Assembly (NCBI GenBank): GCA_016169945.1
Contig: JADLSH010000388.1
Span: forward strand, 3,059,501-3,123,500
DNA: 64,000 nucleotides
Origin: Trachythela sp. YZ-2020
Taxonomy: Eukaryota; Cnidaria; Anthozoa; Malacalcyonacea; Clavulariidae
Reading direction: 5' to 3'
Positions 12,493 through 23,587 of this stretch are shown here, in pieces. The translations under genes were made by a program, and so were the position numbers. The notes under the pieces are model-generated. The model was not told where the DNA came from, ran no database searches, and saw only the letters and a list, made by a program, of their open reading frames with translations. Numbering within the stretch: position 1 is the stretch's first letter; every line of letters starts with the position of its first letter.

Positions 12493-15400
12493 ATCATTTA
12501 CTGCAAAAACATTTAGTGCAACTTTGGTCGCCTTCTTCGTGTTGTCAGCATCTTTTTGGTCGAGCAAACAGGTCAAATCGTCTTTCGACAGCTCTGCAAA
12601 ACGGGCCATGTTTACTAATGATTATAAAATGGCTAAAGAAACCGATATTTTGCAGCTAAGCAGTGCTTGCCGAAAGTGCGCATGCTCAATAAACTGTTTG
12701 CACCAGTTATTTGCAGCTGACGTATTATTTACACCAGTTATCTGTAGGTGAATTAGCCAATGACAATTGAGAATATAATTATGTGAATGATAATATGTGA
12801 TATCATATGCAGGGTGTCCCAAAAAAAGTCCCCGTATGGAAATCACTCTTTTGTTGTTAAACGTGCGTTGTTATACCTCTGGAAATTTAAAATAGATTCT
12901 AAAACGAACAGCAACACAAAAATGTCAAATTACAAATTCGTCTTACCGTCAGTTCGAGTAAGAATGGTTCAACTGACTACAGAACAACGAGTATTTGTCG
13001 TAACAACTTATACGTCGCGTTAAATTATTTGGACGAAGGGAAGTTGTAAATACTACCGCTGTTCATGTACAATTCCCAAAGGTATAATAACGCACAAGAG
13101 TGATTTCTAAAGGGGGACTTTTTTGTGACACCCTGTACAGGGTGTCCCCAAAAAAGTAAACCTTTGAAATTGAAATTAGCATTGCTGTCAAACAAAGTAT
13201 TCAGAAGCTTTTTGTCTTCGTTTGAGGTCTGTTTTATATGTCGAATTTCCGTTGAATTTAATTCGTCAAGTTTAATATGAAATATCTTTGTGGACGGCAA
13301 TTCGACATGTAAAACAGGCCTCAAACGAAGACAAAAAGCTTCTGAATCCTTTCTTAACACACAGTTCAAGTTTTTCTTAATTATACCCATGTGTGAATTG
13401 AATGCAATAGGTTGTTTGACAGCAATGCTAATTTCAATTTCAAAGGGTTTACTTACTTTTTTTTGGAACACCCTGTATTATCTGTGTAAAAAGGGAATAA
13501 TTATATTTTCCAATTTAATGTAGTCATCCTTGGCCTTGCGGAAGCTAATTGTTTTCGAGCAACGTTTTGCATATTAAAATTAATGACTGAACAGTTGAAT
13601 ACTTCGATTTGCATATTTTAAATTTTCCAGTCTTAGCTACATGTTATAATTCAACTGCAATTTTATTCCGACGCAGAACGCGTCATTTCGATGCGCAGAA
13701 GACGCTATGAAAGCGTGTCATTTTCTGTCAACAGATGTAAAACCTTCAAATATATTGCTTGACCTGAGCGGCAATATCAAGTTGTGTGATTTTGGAATCA
13801 GCGGTCATTTGGTGGACTCCATTGCAAAGACTAGAGATGCTGGATGTAAACCTTACATGGCTGTGAGTGGTCTGTGTGAACTAAACTACCTTTATACTGG
13901 ATAGCTCTATCAGTTTTTAACTATTCTTTCTATATAAAGGTCCAGTAAGAGCCATCATTTATTGTTCCAGGGTTACTACAGGAGGAAACCTAAACTAAAC
14001 TAACTGGATAGCTCTATCAGTGCCAAACTGTTCTTTCTAGTTGTCCAATTTTTAAGGGCATACCATACCATACCATACCATACCATACCATACCATACCA
14101 TACCATACCATACCATACCATACCATACCATACCATACCATACCATACCATACCATACCATATATAAATTGTCATTGAAGTATAAGATAGGTTGGAAAAC
14201 GTTAAAACTTAAAACCTTGTATTTCATTAAAGCCTGAACGAATTAACCCAGATTCGTTGAGAAATGGATATGATGTCAGATCTGATGTTTGGAGTTTTGG
14301 TTTGACGATGGTAAGTTTCTGATTCGAACCTGCGATTGGGGTAGGAGTGACTCAGTGATCTCTCTATATATATATATCTGGAGTGAGAACTTATGTCCAA
14401 AAAGTGAAGCCAAAAATGGCGGAAATTGACGTCCAGTGCCAATCCCTTTCTATTGTTTTCGACCGCGCGGTTTACACAAGCCGGCAAGGAGTGTGCCGAA
14501 ATTTCGTGTTTTTACTCCGATTTAAACAATAACATCATGATTTTATGAACTAATAACTTGATTAGCGATGCTAATTAGCTGGATATAATGATATGAAAAC
14601 TGTTTACGACCTTCATGAGTTTGGACGTCAATTGCCGCCATCTTGGCTTCACTTGGCCTATTGGCCGAACATTAGAAATTCTTACTCCAGATATATATGG
14701 AGCTCACTGGAGTGACTATATTGTCCATGTTCTTATTTTTCTTAGATTGAACTAGCAACTGGAAAATTTCCTTACCCGAAATGGACGTCGGTATTTGATC
14801 AGCTCACTGCTGTCGTCATGGGCGATCCACCTCAGCTATCCAATGATGATCCTGCGAGGAACCCTTTTACCCCCGAATTCATGGATTTTGTAAATACTTG
14901 GTATGGTTTTTCTAAATACACTTACTCTGTATACTAAGTTATACCTTATTGAACCAGTGTCATGTAGGAAACCTAAACTAAACTAACTTTGTTTATGTTG
15001 GATAGTTTAATAACTTCTAAACTGTTCTCTCTAGAGGTCCAGTAGGGGCATGTCTTACTGGTCCAGTGTTACTAAACTTATTATTAGCATGACAAAATTA
15101 CTGGATGCTGATTGGTTGGATATTATTATTAGTATTATTGTGTTTATTGTACTGCGCAGTACAATTAATGATTTTCAGGTAATAACAAACATAACAATAG
15201 GCTCGTATATATTAGGTAGTGTGATGTTTGACAAATTTTGCCAAATTGGACTTGCATGCCCCAATTTTAGGCTAAGGGGCATCCTAATTGAACTCAATCA
15301 CTCCTTCACCTCATATCCTAATTGTACTCGCCATCGCATGATAACCTATACATATATACATTAAAAATGTAACTATATAACTGTATCTAACTGTCAATTT

Positions 15401-15798
15401 ATACTTACTAGCATAACACTTGAATATTCAGTCTCTGTCCACATACTTCACAGTCACAAAATTCCCAAATCTATCAGTTCGTGTCATTGCTCTTTCCATT
15501 CTCCCAGAAATAGATGTTGTATGCGTACTTCTGTATATTTAGTGTAACTAAAGACGTCTCAAAGAGGCCAAAGTACAAACGGCTATTGGTAAGTCATATT
15601 AGTCATTTACACTAAGAGACGTTTCTTATTTATTGCATATAATACGAATCGATGTATCTCAATCATACAATCTACTTTCTACAGGAATTCCCATTCCTCC
15701 AAAGATATGAACAGGAAGAGGTTCAAGTGGATGTGTGTAGCTGGGTCAAGCAGATATTGAATGATAGACCACGAGAAATCTATGAAAGTCATTTTTAA
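7547..15798 (+). CDS. MAP2K4: dual-specificity MAP kinase kinase 4 (MKK4/SEK1-like), 12 exons
   Basis: Exons: 7547-7562 (tentative), 8038-8158, 9087-9141, 9259-9375, 9674-9793, 10641-10760, 12102-12153, 13735-13862, 14233-14310, 14746-14900, 15543-15588, 15685-15798 (stop TAA). All introns are GT-AG and phases match, giving 373 aa (human MKK4 is 399). An N-terminal basic/hydrophobic stretch (LKKLSF) resembles the JNK/p38 docking site. The kinase domain shows the glycine loop GEIGRGNFGSV, the lysine in MAVK, HRDVKPSN, DFG, and the activation loop SIAKTRDAG with the Ser and Thr that upstream MAP3Ks phosphorylate. APE, DVWSFG and the C-terminal MKK helix follow. VDEKEQKQLLMDL and the SIAKT loop mark it as MKK4 rather than MKK7 or MKK3/6. 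Cytoplasmic role: activates JNK (and p38). The first exon (MASNR, then a weak GTTTGT donor) rests on phase, length and position only. Confidence 0.9.
7695..7945 (-). repeat. SINE-B tail units (two in tandem)
   Basis: Two consecutive copies of the tail of the dispersed SINE described at 25868-26305 (GATAGCTCTATCAGTTCTAAAC ... AACCTAAACTAAACTA). They lie in MAP2K4 intron 1, with no tRNA-like head. Confidence 0.7.
8205..8335 (-). repeat. partial SINE-A copy
   Basis: Similar to the body of the elements at 16059-16237 and 55143-55322 (GTGTAGATGGAAAATTTGAGCG..., GGAGCAGTTGTGAAAAATGC), but truncated at GGAATTTGCC, before most of the tRNA-like head. Confidence 0.65.
10783..11173. mobile_element. fold-back MITE in a MAP2K4 intron
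   Basis: The ends are perfect 18-bp inverted repeats (AATAGACAATTTGCATTA). A second inner inverted pair around 10856-11090 makes most of the 391-bp element self-complementary. No coding sequence. It starts about 20 bp after the donor at 10761. Confidence 0.75.
12341..12488. mobile_element. near-palindromic fold-back element
   Basis: A long inverted repeat with arms CAAAATATCGTGATTTATCA and its complement, outer ends CAATTATTG and CAATAATTG, centred near 12410. It sits inside the region bounded by a larger inverted pair (12287-12332 and 13645-13693). Confidence 0.6.
12810..13135. mobile_element. mariner/Tc1-type MITE with transposase remnant
   Basis: Ends are CAGGGTGTCCCAAAAAAAGT and an inverted counterpart ending GTGACACCCTG. 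The right end is followed by TA. A short plus-strand frame reads LTTEQRVFVVTTYTS (12972-13016), resembling the N-terminus of mariner-like transposases, so this is probably an internal-deletion derivative. Confidence 0.75.
13138..13475. mobile_element. second mariner-type MITE, abutting the first
   Basis: It starts CAGGGTGTCCCCAAAAAAGT and ends in the inverse ...GGAACACCCTG. The arms are long: TTTGAAATTGAAATTAGCA with its complement, and an inner AAGCTTTTTGTCTTCGTTTGAGG pair. It is flanked by TA on both sides (13136-13137 and 13476-13477), the left TA being shared with the previous element. Confidence 0.75.
13885..14040 (-). repeat. SINE-B tail copy
   Basis: ACTGGATAGCTCTATCAG ... AACCTAAACTAAACTAACTGGATAGC, two overlapping tail units without head, between MAP2K4 exons. 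Confidence 0.65.
14057..14161. repeat. (CCATA)n microsatellite
   Basis: About 20 perfect tandem CCATA pentamers in a MAP2K4 intron. Confidence 0.95.
14930..15065 (-). repeat. SINE-B tail copy
   Basis: AGGAAACCTAAACTAAACTAAC ... GTTCTCTCTAGAGGTCCAGTA, a tail unit of the SINE-B family in a MAP2K4 intron. Confidence 0.65.
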
Positions 15799-16058
15799 TG
15801 CCGTCTGTAGAATTATGAATGAACGAATCAAGAATATTTATAAACATTATAATTGCCTTGTTAATATTTACTAGATCTTATATGTAAATTTAGTTAAAAT
15901 TGTGTGTATATATGTTATATTTAAGTTGTACAGGAAAATATCAAGATGAACAACTGTCTTGCATATATGATGATAATGATGTTAAATCACCTGAACTAAA
16001 ACTAAACTAATTATCAAGGTTTTTCTCAGCATCTCGTTCGATGGGAATAATAGTTGAT

Positions 16059-16237
16059 GGTGTTTGTAGATGGAATACTTGAACGGAAATTTATATACAT
16101 TGTTAGACCTAGCCAGGAGCAGTTGCGAAAAATGCAACTTAGGCCCTCTGGCAGGAATTGAACCTGCGGCCCTACGATTCCGGTGCAGCGCTCTAACCAA
16201 CTGAGCTACAGAGTCCAGTTGCTGAGCATTAATCGCA
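16059..16237 (-). repeat. tRNA-derived SINE, family A
   Basis: A near-identical copy lies at 55143-55322. Minus strand: the tRNA-like head at 16142-16216 has an A box (TAGCTCAGTTGG) and a B box (GGTTCAATTCC), followed by a body with GTTGCATTTTTCGCAAC and ending ...CCATCTACAAACACC. The anticodon stem has a mismatch, position 33 is C rather than T, and acceptor pairing is incomplete. It is therefore a SINE promoter, not a working tRNA gene. Confidence 0.8.
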
Positions 16238-16526
16238 TTACCCATTATACTGGATAGCTCGATCATTTAAGAACTGTTCTCCCTGGAAAATAAAATGTTC
16301 TCTTTAGAGGTGCAGCAAGGGTCAGCCGTTGTGCAACAATCACGTTTAACCAGCCTGACGCTGATTAGCTGAGCCAATTGATACCTTCAAATGATTGTCT
16401 ACGAACGGTGGTAATGTCTGGTGATGCACAGACGTTTCTCTCGTGAGATCGAGAGTAACGTCTGTGCACAGGCTAGTTCGGCAGGGCTTTTAATCCGGGG
16501 TTATTGTTCCTGGTGACCAACATTTT

Positions 16527-16540
16527 GTCGCCATAGCAAC
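16527..16540. promoter_or_regulatory. X-box (RFX binding site) of the dynein gene
   Basis: GTCGCCATAGCAAC fits the RFX consensus GTNRCC-N(0-3)-RGYAAC at every constrained position. It lies 211 bp upstream of the dynein ATG. RFX2/RFX3 (DAF-19 in worms) activate ciliary genes through X-boxes typically within a few hundred bp of the start, so function and location agree. Confidence 0.75.
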
Positions 16541-16750
16541 GTTAGCGACCAAAGTCGGCAAGCGCGAAGGAACGAAAGTATAAACGTTGAAAAATTGTTC
16601 AATTTTGGAGGAAAGTTTTGTATTATTCACACTATTTATTGATGGAGTATGACCGTAATATACTTAACCGTATCGCCGGCGTTTAATAATAGTTAAATTA
16701 TTTGTAAATTTTGCAAAACCGAGGACTTTTTGTAGCACAGTTTTGCCAAC

Positions 16751-19700
16751 ATGGAGTTCAGTGACCCACGTTTTGACTTCTTATCGGACTATGTCCTGAA
16801 GAGCATGAAGCTCAAAAATGACAAATGGGCGAAGATGGAAGGCAACGAGGAATACAGGCAACATATTTTGAACTTCTTTGAGAAGCCAGAGTTAAATTTG
16901 CTTGTTATAATGCAAAATGCCGCGGGACAATTGCAACCGCTTCATGACTTTCCACTGACTTTGAAAACAAAAGCCGTTTACGTTGCAAAGAAGGAAAAAA
17001 CCCTAAATATCGGTAAAGACAATGTGAAAACGGCTTTGGCGTTTGGGGATTTGTCCTATGCACCGCCAGAACAGCTTTTTGCACTCGTTGAAGAGGTGTG
17101 TTTTGTTAAATTTATAGTATCTTTTACAGTTTTCTTATGAAGATATTAATACTTGTTTGTTTGTCTCTTTACCAACATATACACATATGTATATGTACTG
17201 TAGCATTTTTGGCGGCCAAAATGTTTTCTTTAAGTTAACTTGAAGCCTTAGCCAATAAGTAGTAAAAGCCGAAGTGTTTTATTGAATTTATTCCATGGCT
17301 AATGTCAGGTAATTTCACTTATCAAGTCTGGCGAACTAGTAAAAAATCTGCCTCCAGCTAGAGGTCCCATAAGAACTACCCAAATTGATGCAGTGTTTAT
17401 ACAAGAGTGTTTATACAAGGTCTGAAGCACTGTTCTTACATGTGGCTGAGGTGAATTGTAATCAAACAACTGCATATTGCAGTAAGGGAACTCCAGTATA
17501 AACAAAGCTGAAAGTGTGGTGCCAGTGTGGGTAGCCTCGATCTGTACATAAGCTGTGGGTCTTTAGGATCAAACGACTTGAAAAATTCAACAAGAACTTC
17601 GAGGCTGGAGCTACTAACATTCAGACAAGGGGCCTTCGCTTGAAACGTTGAAGTTCTTGTTGAGGTAGTTTGATCCTAAAGAGCCACAGCAAAGATGAAA
17701 GCATATGCACTAGGATGCCAAAACTGGCCGTCCAAAAAAATACCATGGTGTGGTCGCCATTTTTCGTGGTGGTGGTAAAAAACATGGCAATTGAAATCAA
17801 TTCTGTTCTCAAAAAAAAAATCATCAAAATGTACGCAATAGCTTAAGAACGGCAGCTCACCAGTCTCGAAGTATTCAAGAAATATAACAAAGTTTATAAG
17901 TTGCCAGTTAAAATTAAGAAAATACTTTCTTAGGCCGTCCATGACCATCTATTTAAATGTAGCCGTCTAAATTCAAAAGTGGCCATCCATAGGACGGTTG
18001 GACGGCTGCCTGGCTAAATGCTCGCAATAATAAATTACCATTAAAGGGGTACATTGGGGTTTACTGTACCTGAGTAAATGCAATACTGTATTTCATGGAA
18101 TATGATGTTGATGGCATGTAATTATGTTATTACCCCTCTGGTGTCGTATGTGGTTAAAAGTAGATTTCTCAATTGCCTGCCGGCTTATGAAAGGAGTCAA
18201 TCTCTGATGTCATCTAAGACCATGGTAACTTTGCACATCAGTCTTCATTCTGCCTTATTCTGACAGATGAGAAAATATCGTTTATGTTCAGATTCTGGTG
18301 CCTCTATTATCAAACCAAAGGAATCATGAACAGTGGCCTGCTGTTGTGTCTCACGATGTGCTTCGTCATGTTCACTCGCTCAAAAGCAATGTTTTTGTCA
18401 TTGCTGGTCAAGTGAAAGGAAAAACATTGTTACCACTGCCAGTGGGATCTGATCAGGTCTCAGAGGCTTGTGAAGCTGATGAAAGGTAGGTCTTTTGTGG
18501 TAAGGTTAGGATTACAGTCCGGTTTAAATTGGGGTCAGATTTAGGAGTACCATCAGATTTAGGATTAGGGTCAAATTTAAGATTAGGATCAGATTTAGGA
18601 TTAGGATCAGATTTAAGATTAGGATCAGATTTAAGATTAGGGCAGATTTAGGATCAGATTTAGGATCAGATTTAAGATTAGGATCAGATTTAGGATCAGA
18701 TTTAAGATTAGGATCAGATTTAGGATCAGATTTAAGATTAGGGTCAGATTTAGGATTAGGATCAAATTTAAGATTAGGATCAGATTTAGGATTAGGATCA
18801 GATTTAAGATTAGGGTCAGATTTAGGATTAGGATCAGACTTAGGATTAGGGTCAAATTTAGGGAAAGATCAGAGTTAAGATTAGGATAAGAGTTAAGGTG
18901 GCTCCTTTTTCCTAACGTTTTCGTATGCAGGGCAAAAAAAGTGTGGCACTCGCGCGTGATGTCTCGAAATACGCGCGAAGACCTTGCCTTCGTTATCAAT
19001 TTCACGAAATACGCGCGTGATGTCTCGCGCGAAACTGTGAATTTTGGAAAATTTTATGACGTAACAGCTCGCAGAATCTTTCAAACATTACTTTGAATTT
19101 CTTTTATTTCCTTCGGTGAATTTTTTTTTAATTTCACATGTATAAAGACATTACTTTCGTTAATCTAAATACAAATTTTCACAAAATTCAGTAAATCGAT
19201 ACATTTTTTTTTAATATCAATTTTGAACCTTTTCGTACATTACTCGAAAATGTATCGATTTAATTTTTTTAAAATACAGCAAAATAACTATTGAAACACG
19301 ACTCTTTGATTTGCAAATTTTCAAAAAAATTCACCGAAGAAAATCTTCAAAATGGCAAGAAGAATAGAAAAAACGTACTTTATTGAAGACGTGCTGTTGC
19401 CATGGTAACAGAGTTTGAGCGCAAATTTACTTTTGCAAAATCTTCAAACTAATGTAACGCATGTTTGGCGAAAATTTCGTGCTCATATCACGCAAGGTAA
19501 TGGTTTGGGAGTCGTTTTATTCATCAGTGTTGTCTTGAGTAAAAACCCTAGGGAGCCACCTTAAGATTAGTCCATTAGAGTCAGAGACAAGATTAAGGTT
19601 GGAAAGATTAGTGTCAGGTTAAGGATTAGGATCAGATTTAAGTGTATTAGATTAGCTTTGAAATATGTCAGGCTTATGTGTATAGTGTTATATATGGTAA

Positions 19701-22700
19701 TACTACTAGGCACTGTATTTTGAATTTGGTATTCTTACTCGTTGCAGAGGTGAACAGTTTGACAGAAGTTTGGTTCATTCCATTGAATCAATCATCATTG
19801 ATTGGTCGCATCAAATACAGAATGTTCTCAAGAGAGATTCAGCACAACCACTTCTTGAGGGTACCAATCCTGGTCCCATGGTTGAACTGGACTTCTGGAA
19901 AGCAAGAACTGAGAATCTTGAATGCATTTTTGAACAGGTACAAGCAGTGAACCATTTCAATTGATTTTTGTACATATTTATACATAGTGGTAAAATATGT
20001 GAACATAACTGCTAGGCATGACAGGTGGGACTTTACCACCTTTGGGTACACTGCTATAGATTATCAGAGTGGACTACATCATATAATTGTCATTCTCTCA
20101 GTAATTAATTGTTTTCTACAGCTTAGAGACGACCGAGTGAGAAGTATGGCAGAACTGTTAGAGAAAACACAAAGCAGCTATTTCTTGGCATTTAAGACGA
20201 TATTTAAAGAAGTTATATCTGGTGAGTGCAGAGTGTTCAAACGTTTGATGTGATTTTGAAATCAAAGAAAACAGAGAAATAAACTGACAAACAGACCATC
20301 AGACAGAGATAGATAAGAAAGTTATGGACAAACAAACAAATAAACAAGAAATATACAATCAAACAACAGCCACGATATACGCACTCCCCTAAAGATTAAG
20401 ATTAACACCTTTGAGTGAGTGTTAAGACCTTGGAAACCGAATATCCCCTAGGCTCCGAAACAGGCGCTATCATTATTAGATAGTCACACAATAAAGCGGA
20501 CAGAAAACACAAAATATACATGAGATATGCGAGACGTTTCAAACATATTTTCGCTCGTATAGATGGCCCTAACGTCTCGTACAATGAAGTTTACATATAA
20601 TTTAAAGTTTGCTCGTTCACGGCATCCAGGTTTAATATCATTCATGTTTTTGCGCTCGCAACGCTAAAGGCCAATCGAACTGCATTCACGACCCAACGTT
20701 ACGACACTCCGGTCCAGTGCGGTCTTCATCAGGGGTCATCTCTATTCAAAGCATGAGAATGGTAGCTATTTGCCACAAGAGTATCTCCACATTGTTGGCC
20801 GATGACATCATCCTTTGAGTACATAAGGAGCTAAGACCCCGCATTAGATCACCCCTGATGAAGACCGCATTAGACCGGAGTGTCGAAACGTTGGGTCGTG
20901 AATGTAGTTCGATTGGGCTTTAGTTCATTCACTTAAACCATGTGCATAAAAACCAGAGTAGTGTGCGAAAACATACAAGTTTACATTATATTATTCGTAT
21001 AATTAATTTCTATTCTCTTCATTGCTAGCATTGGAAGAAGCACGCGATATTAACACCTTCCTGAAGCCGCTGAGAAGACAATTGGAAGATATGGAACAAT
21101 ATGACTTCACTGAGATTGAGAAAGTCTTGCCTGCTCTTATGCACACAATTGGTTTGATCTGGACAAACTCAAAGTTCTACTGTCGACCTGCCAGGATTAT
21201 TGTTCTGCTACAAGAGATGTGTAATATGCTGATTGAGATGGTAAGAATCGCGCGCGAAATGTTGCCTTGTGGATGTGTCCTTCGAGGTCTAGTAAATGCA
21301 ACTAGACTATGCGCGATCAAATTTTTGCGATGGCATTCTTAACTCAATCAGGTAAGCCATCAATAAATCGCTAAACGTCGGTTGCGCGCATTTTTACACA
21401 ACGAACTACGAGTTCTAAAGGCCTGGTCACACCGGATCCGATTCTTCTCCTGACGCATGTTATTTCACACAATACAGCAACAACTACACTTATCGCCAGG
21501 TATGAACCAATAGCCTTACTCTTGTCAGCAAATCCAGTAAATCACATACGTCAAGAGTAGAATGGGATCGCGTGAACATGAGGCCTTGAGACTACGGTTG
21601 ACTACATTACCTGTACTACTTCATAATTATTAACATGTAGTGCTGCTCATTATTTTATTAAACCAGAGTATAGAACGAAAATATGTCTGCAGCACAGCAT
21701 GATTTTATACTTGTTTGTCATGACTGACTCATTGACTTCAAATTATGTCTCTTATTTCTCACTACCAGGCTCGCAATTTTCTTGACCCCGCCGAGATATT
21801 CAAAGGCGAGGCAGAAGAATCGCTGGAGAAAACACAAGTCGTGCTGAAAGTCTGTACGATGTGGAAAGATCTTTTCTTGCACACGAGAGCGAACATGAGT
21901 CAGTTGTATAAAGATCCAGAGACTGTCAAGAACTGGGAGTTTTCAAATGAACTCGCATTTGCAAGGCTGGATAAGTTCGTGGAACGAGTAGCAGTGGTCG
22001 AGGTGCGTGGTTAGATATCTAAAACTACTCTTGATGGTATACTCTTTATTCTAGACTCTAGAGATAGATCATTCATCGTCCGCATTATCTGTCTCCAGGG
22101 CTCAAAATAACGGCCGGTCAACGGTCAATGACCAGCCAAAATGCCTGTGGACCAGTCACTTTTAAACCTCGCCGGTCATTTTGACCGGCCACATTTTCAT
22201 GCCTTCCGCTAGAATTTTAAATCCTTATGATAAAGATTCCCCGAAAGCACTACAGTAACACTGACAACGTTGCCTATTCACCTAAATACACGGTGATTGC
22301 TAACGTCTTGAGCGTTTAGAACGTCACCGTGAAACAATAAAAGCGATGTCTCTCTCTGAACAAATATGATTTGTTTCACTGTTAGTATATGCGTATTAGT
22401 GACCGGTCAAAAACAGATTTTGACCGAGCTGAAATCCAGCTGACCAGTCATTTTGACCGGAGACCTATCAGCCGTTATTTTGAGCCCTGGTCTCGGTGCA
22501 AACAGAAGACGAAATATCCAGACGAACTATAGCTATAGAATAGTGCGAGCTTTAATAACGTATCTAAAATTCGCCGCTTATCTCCCCAGGATCTCTTCTC
22601 AACAGCGATCGAGTTCTGCAAGTTGGAGAAAGTCGAGATCGGTGGTATTAAAGGCAAAATGCTGAGTCATCAAGTTGTGGAAATATTCGAAGAGTTTACG

Positions 22701-23587
22701 GAGTATTTTGCCGTGTTTGGAAATAGAACATACGATGGCCTGGACGCTACGAACAAAGTATGTATAACGTGGCTTGTCATGTTTCAGTACTTATAGATAT
22801 GTGCCTTTAACCACTGCGACTGGGATTTGATTCCTGCAATATGCAGTTGTCTGGTTATAATTCTCGTAGGTTTGCCCATGAGGTAGATAGATAGATAGAT
22901 TATTTAATGGAATACATCGCAGTCAAAGGACTGAATTACGTATTTTACAATGTCTTTGTCTAGAATAAGGTAAAATATACATATATACATCTAATTTATA
23001 AATAAGTAACTAATTATATATACTACACATCTTAAATATAAAATATTTCTTTACACGGTCTGTACGCATGCGAGGAAGAACAAATGTTCTTTCATGTCTA
23101 AGATTGTACTTGGCCTGATATCGTGGTGGTAACAGGCCGTAAAGTTTGTGTGACGGATTGGATAAAATTGTCTTAAACAATTTGTGGCACAAATCTTCGT
23201 GGTGCTCAGCAAGCAGTTTATAGTTTAAAGTACTTAAGGCGAGCGTGTAGGTTATGTCAGGGTAGATAATAGCCATTGCTCTCTTTTGGATACGTTCAAG
23301 TTCGTCTTTTAGATAGCTACTAAGTAGAGTAGTATCTAGATACTACGTATCTTTATACGTTTAAGTACGTCTTTTAGGTACCGTGTGGACGTTTGCTAAA
23401 TCATGGGTGCATGGGCTAATTAGTTGGAGTACAAATTACTGACATTTATAATACAATGATTTTTGTCTAGGAATTTGTCGATGATTATAATGACTTCACA
23501 AGTAAGATTGCTGACTTAGATCGACGTCTGGCTTCAGTTTTATGCCAAGCATTTGATGACAGCTGTGGTACTCTGGGGATTTTGAAG
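16751..23587 (+). CDS. DNAH17: DNAH17 exons 1-8: N-terminal tail
   Basis: Exons: 16751-17095, 18292-18485, 19748-19937, 20122-20221, 21029-21240, 21769-22002, 22590-22757, 23471-23587. They encode residues 1-520, the tail that dimerises with the partner heavy chain and binds intermediate chains. Recognisable family blocks: [12 protein letters not shown] and [14 protein letters not shown] (exon 2), [20 protein letters not shown] (exon 3), [14 protein letters not shown] (exon 5), and the [16 protein letters not shown] block (exon 8). All junctions keep phase. Confidence 0.92.

Larger units (their letters stand above)
15799..16750. other. intergenic region MAP2K4-DNAH17
   Basis: This 952-bp gap holds the MAP2K4 3' flank, a SINE-A copy (16059-16237), a SINE-B tail fragment (about 16245-16330) and the dynein 5' region with the X-box at 16527-16540. 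A near-palindrome around ACAGACGTTTCTCTCGTGAG lies at about 16425-16465. No additional gene seen. Confidence 0.6.

Noticed and set aside
16142..16216. A functional tRNA gene on the minus strand (also 55227-55301).
   Set aside because: A and B boxes are good, but the anticodon stem is mismatched, position 33 is not T, the acceptor stem pairs only partly, and both copies sit in the same longer repeat. It is a SINE head.
18637..19005. A 122-codon Leu-Ile-Asn-rich open frame on the minus strand.
   Set aside because: It is the GGATTA/GATCAGATTTA minisatellite translated.
20848..20905. A hammerhead ribozyme core (CTGATGA ... CGAAAC) in the right arm of the inverted repeat.
   Set aside because: The core words are present, but the stem II bases do not pair properly directly after CTGATGA, and no clear cleavage-site stem was found. 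The left arm copy has GTAA instead of GAAA.
22884..23318. A host gene for the 88-codon minus-strand frame.
   Set aside because: The sequence is the C-terminal tail of a non-LTR reverse transcriptase with a (GATA)n end, a truncated LINE.
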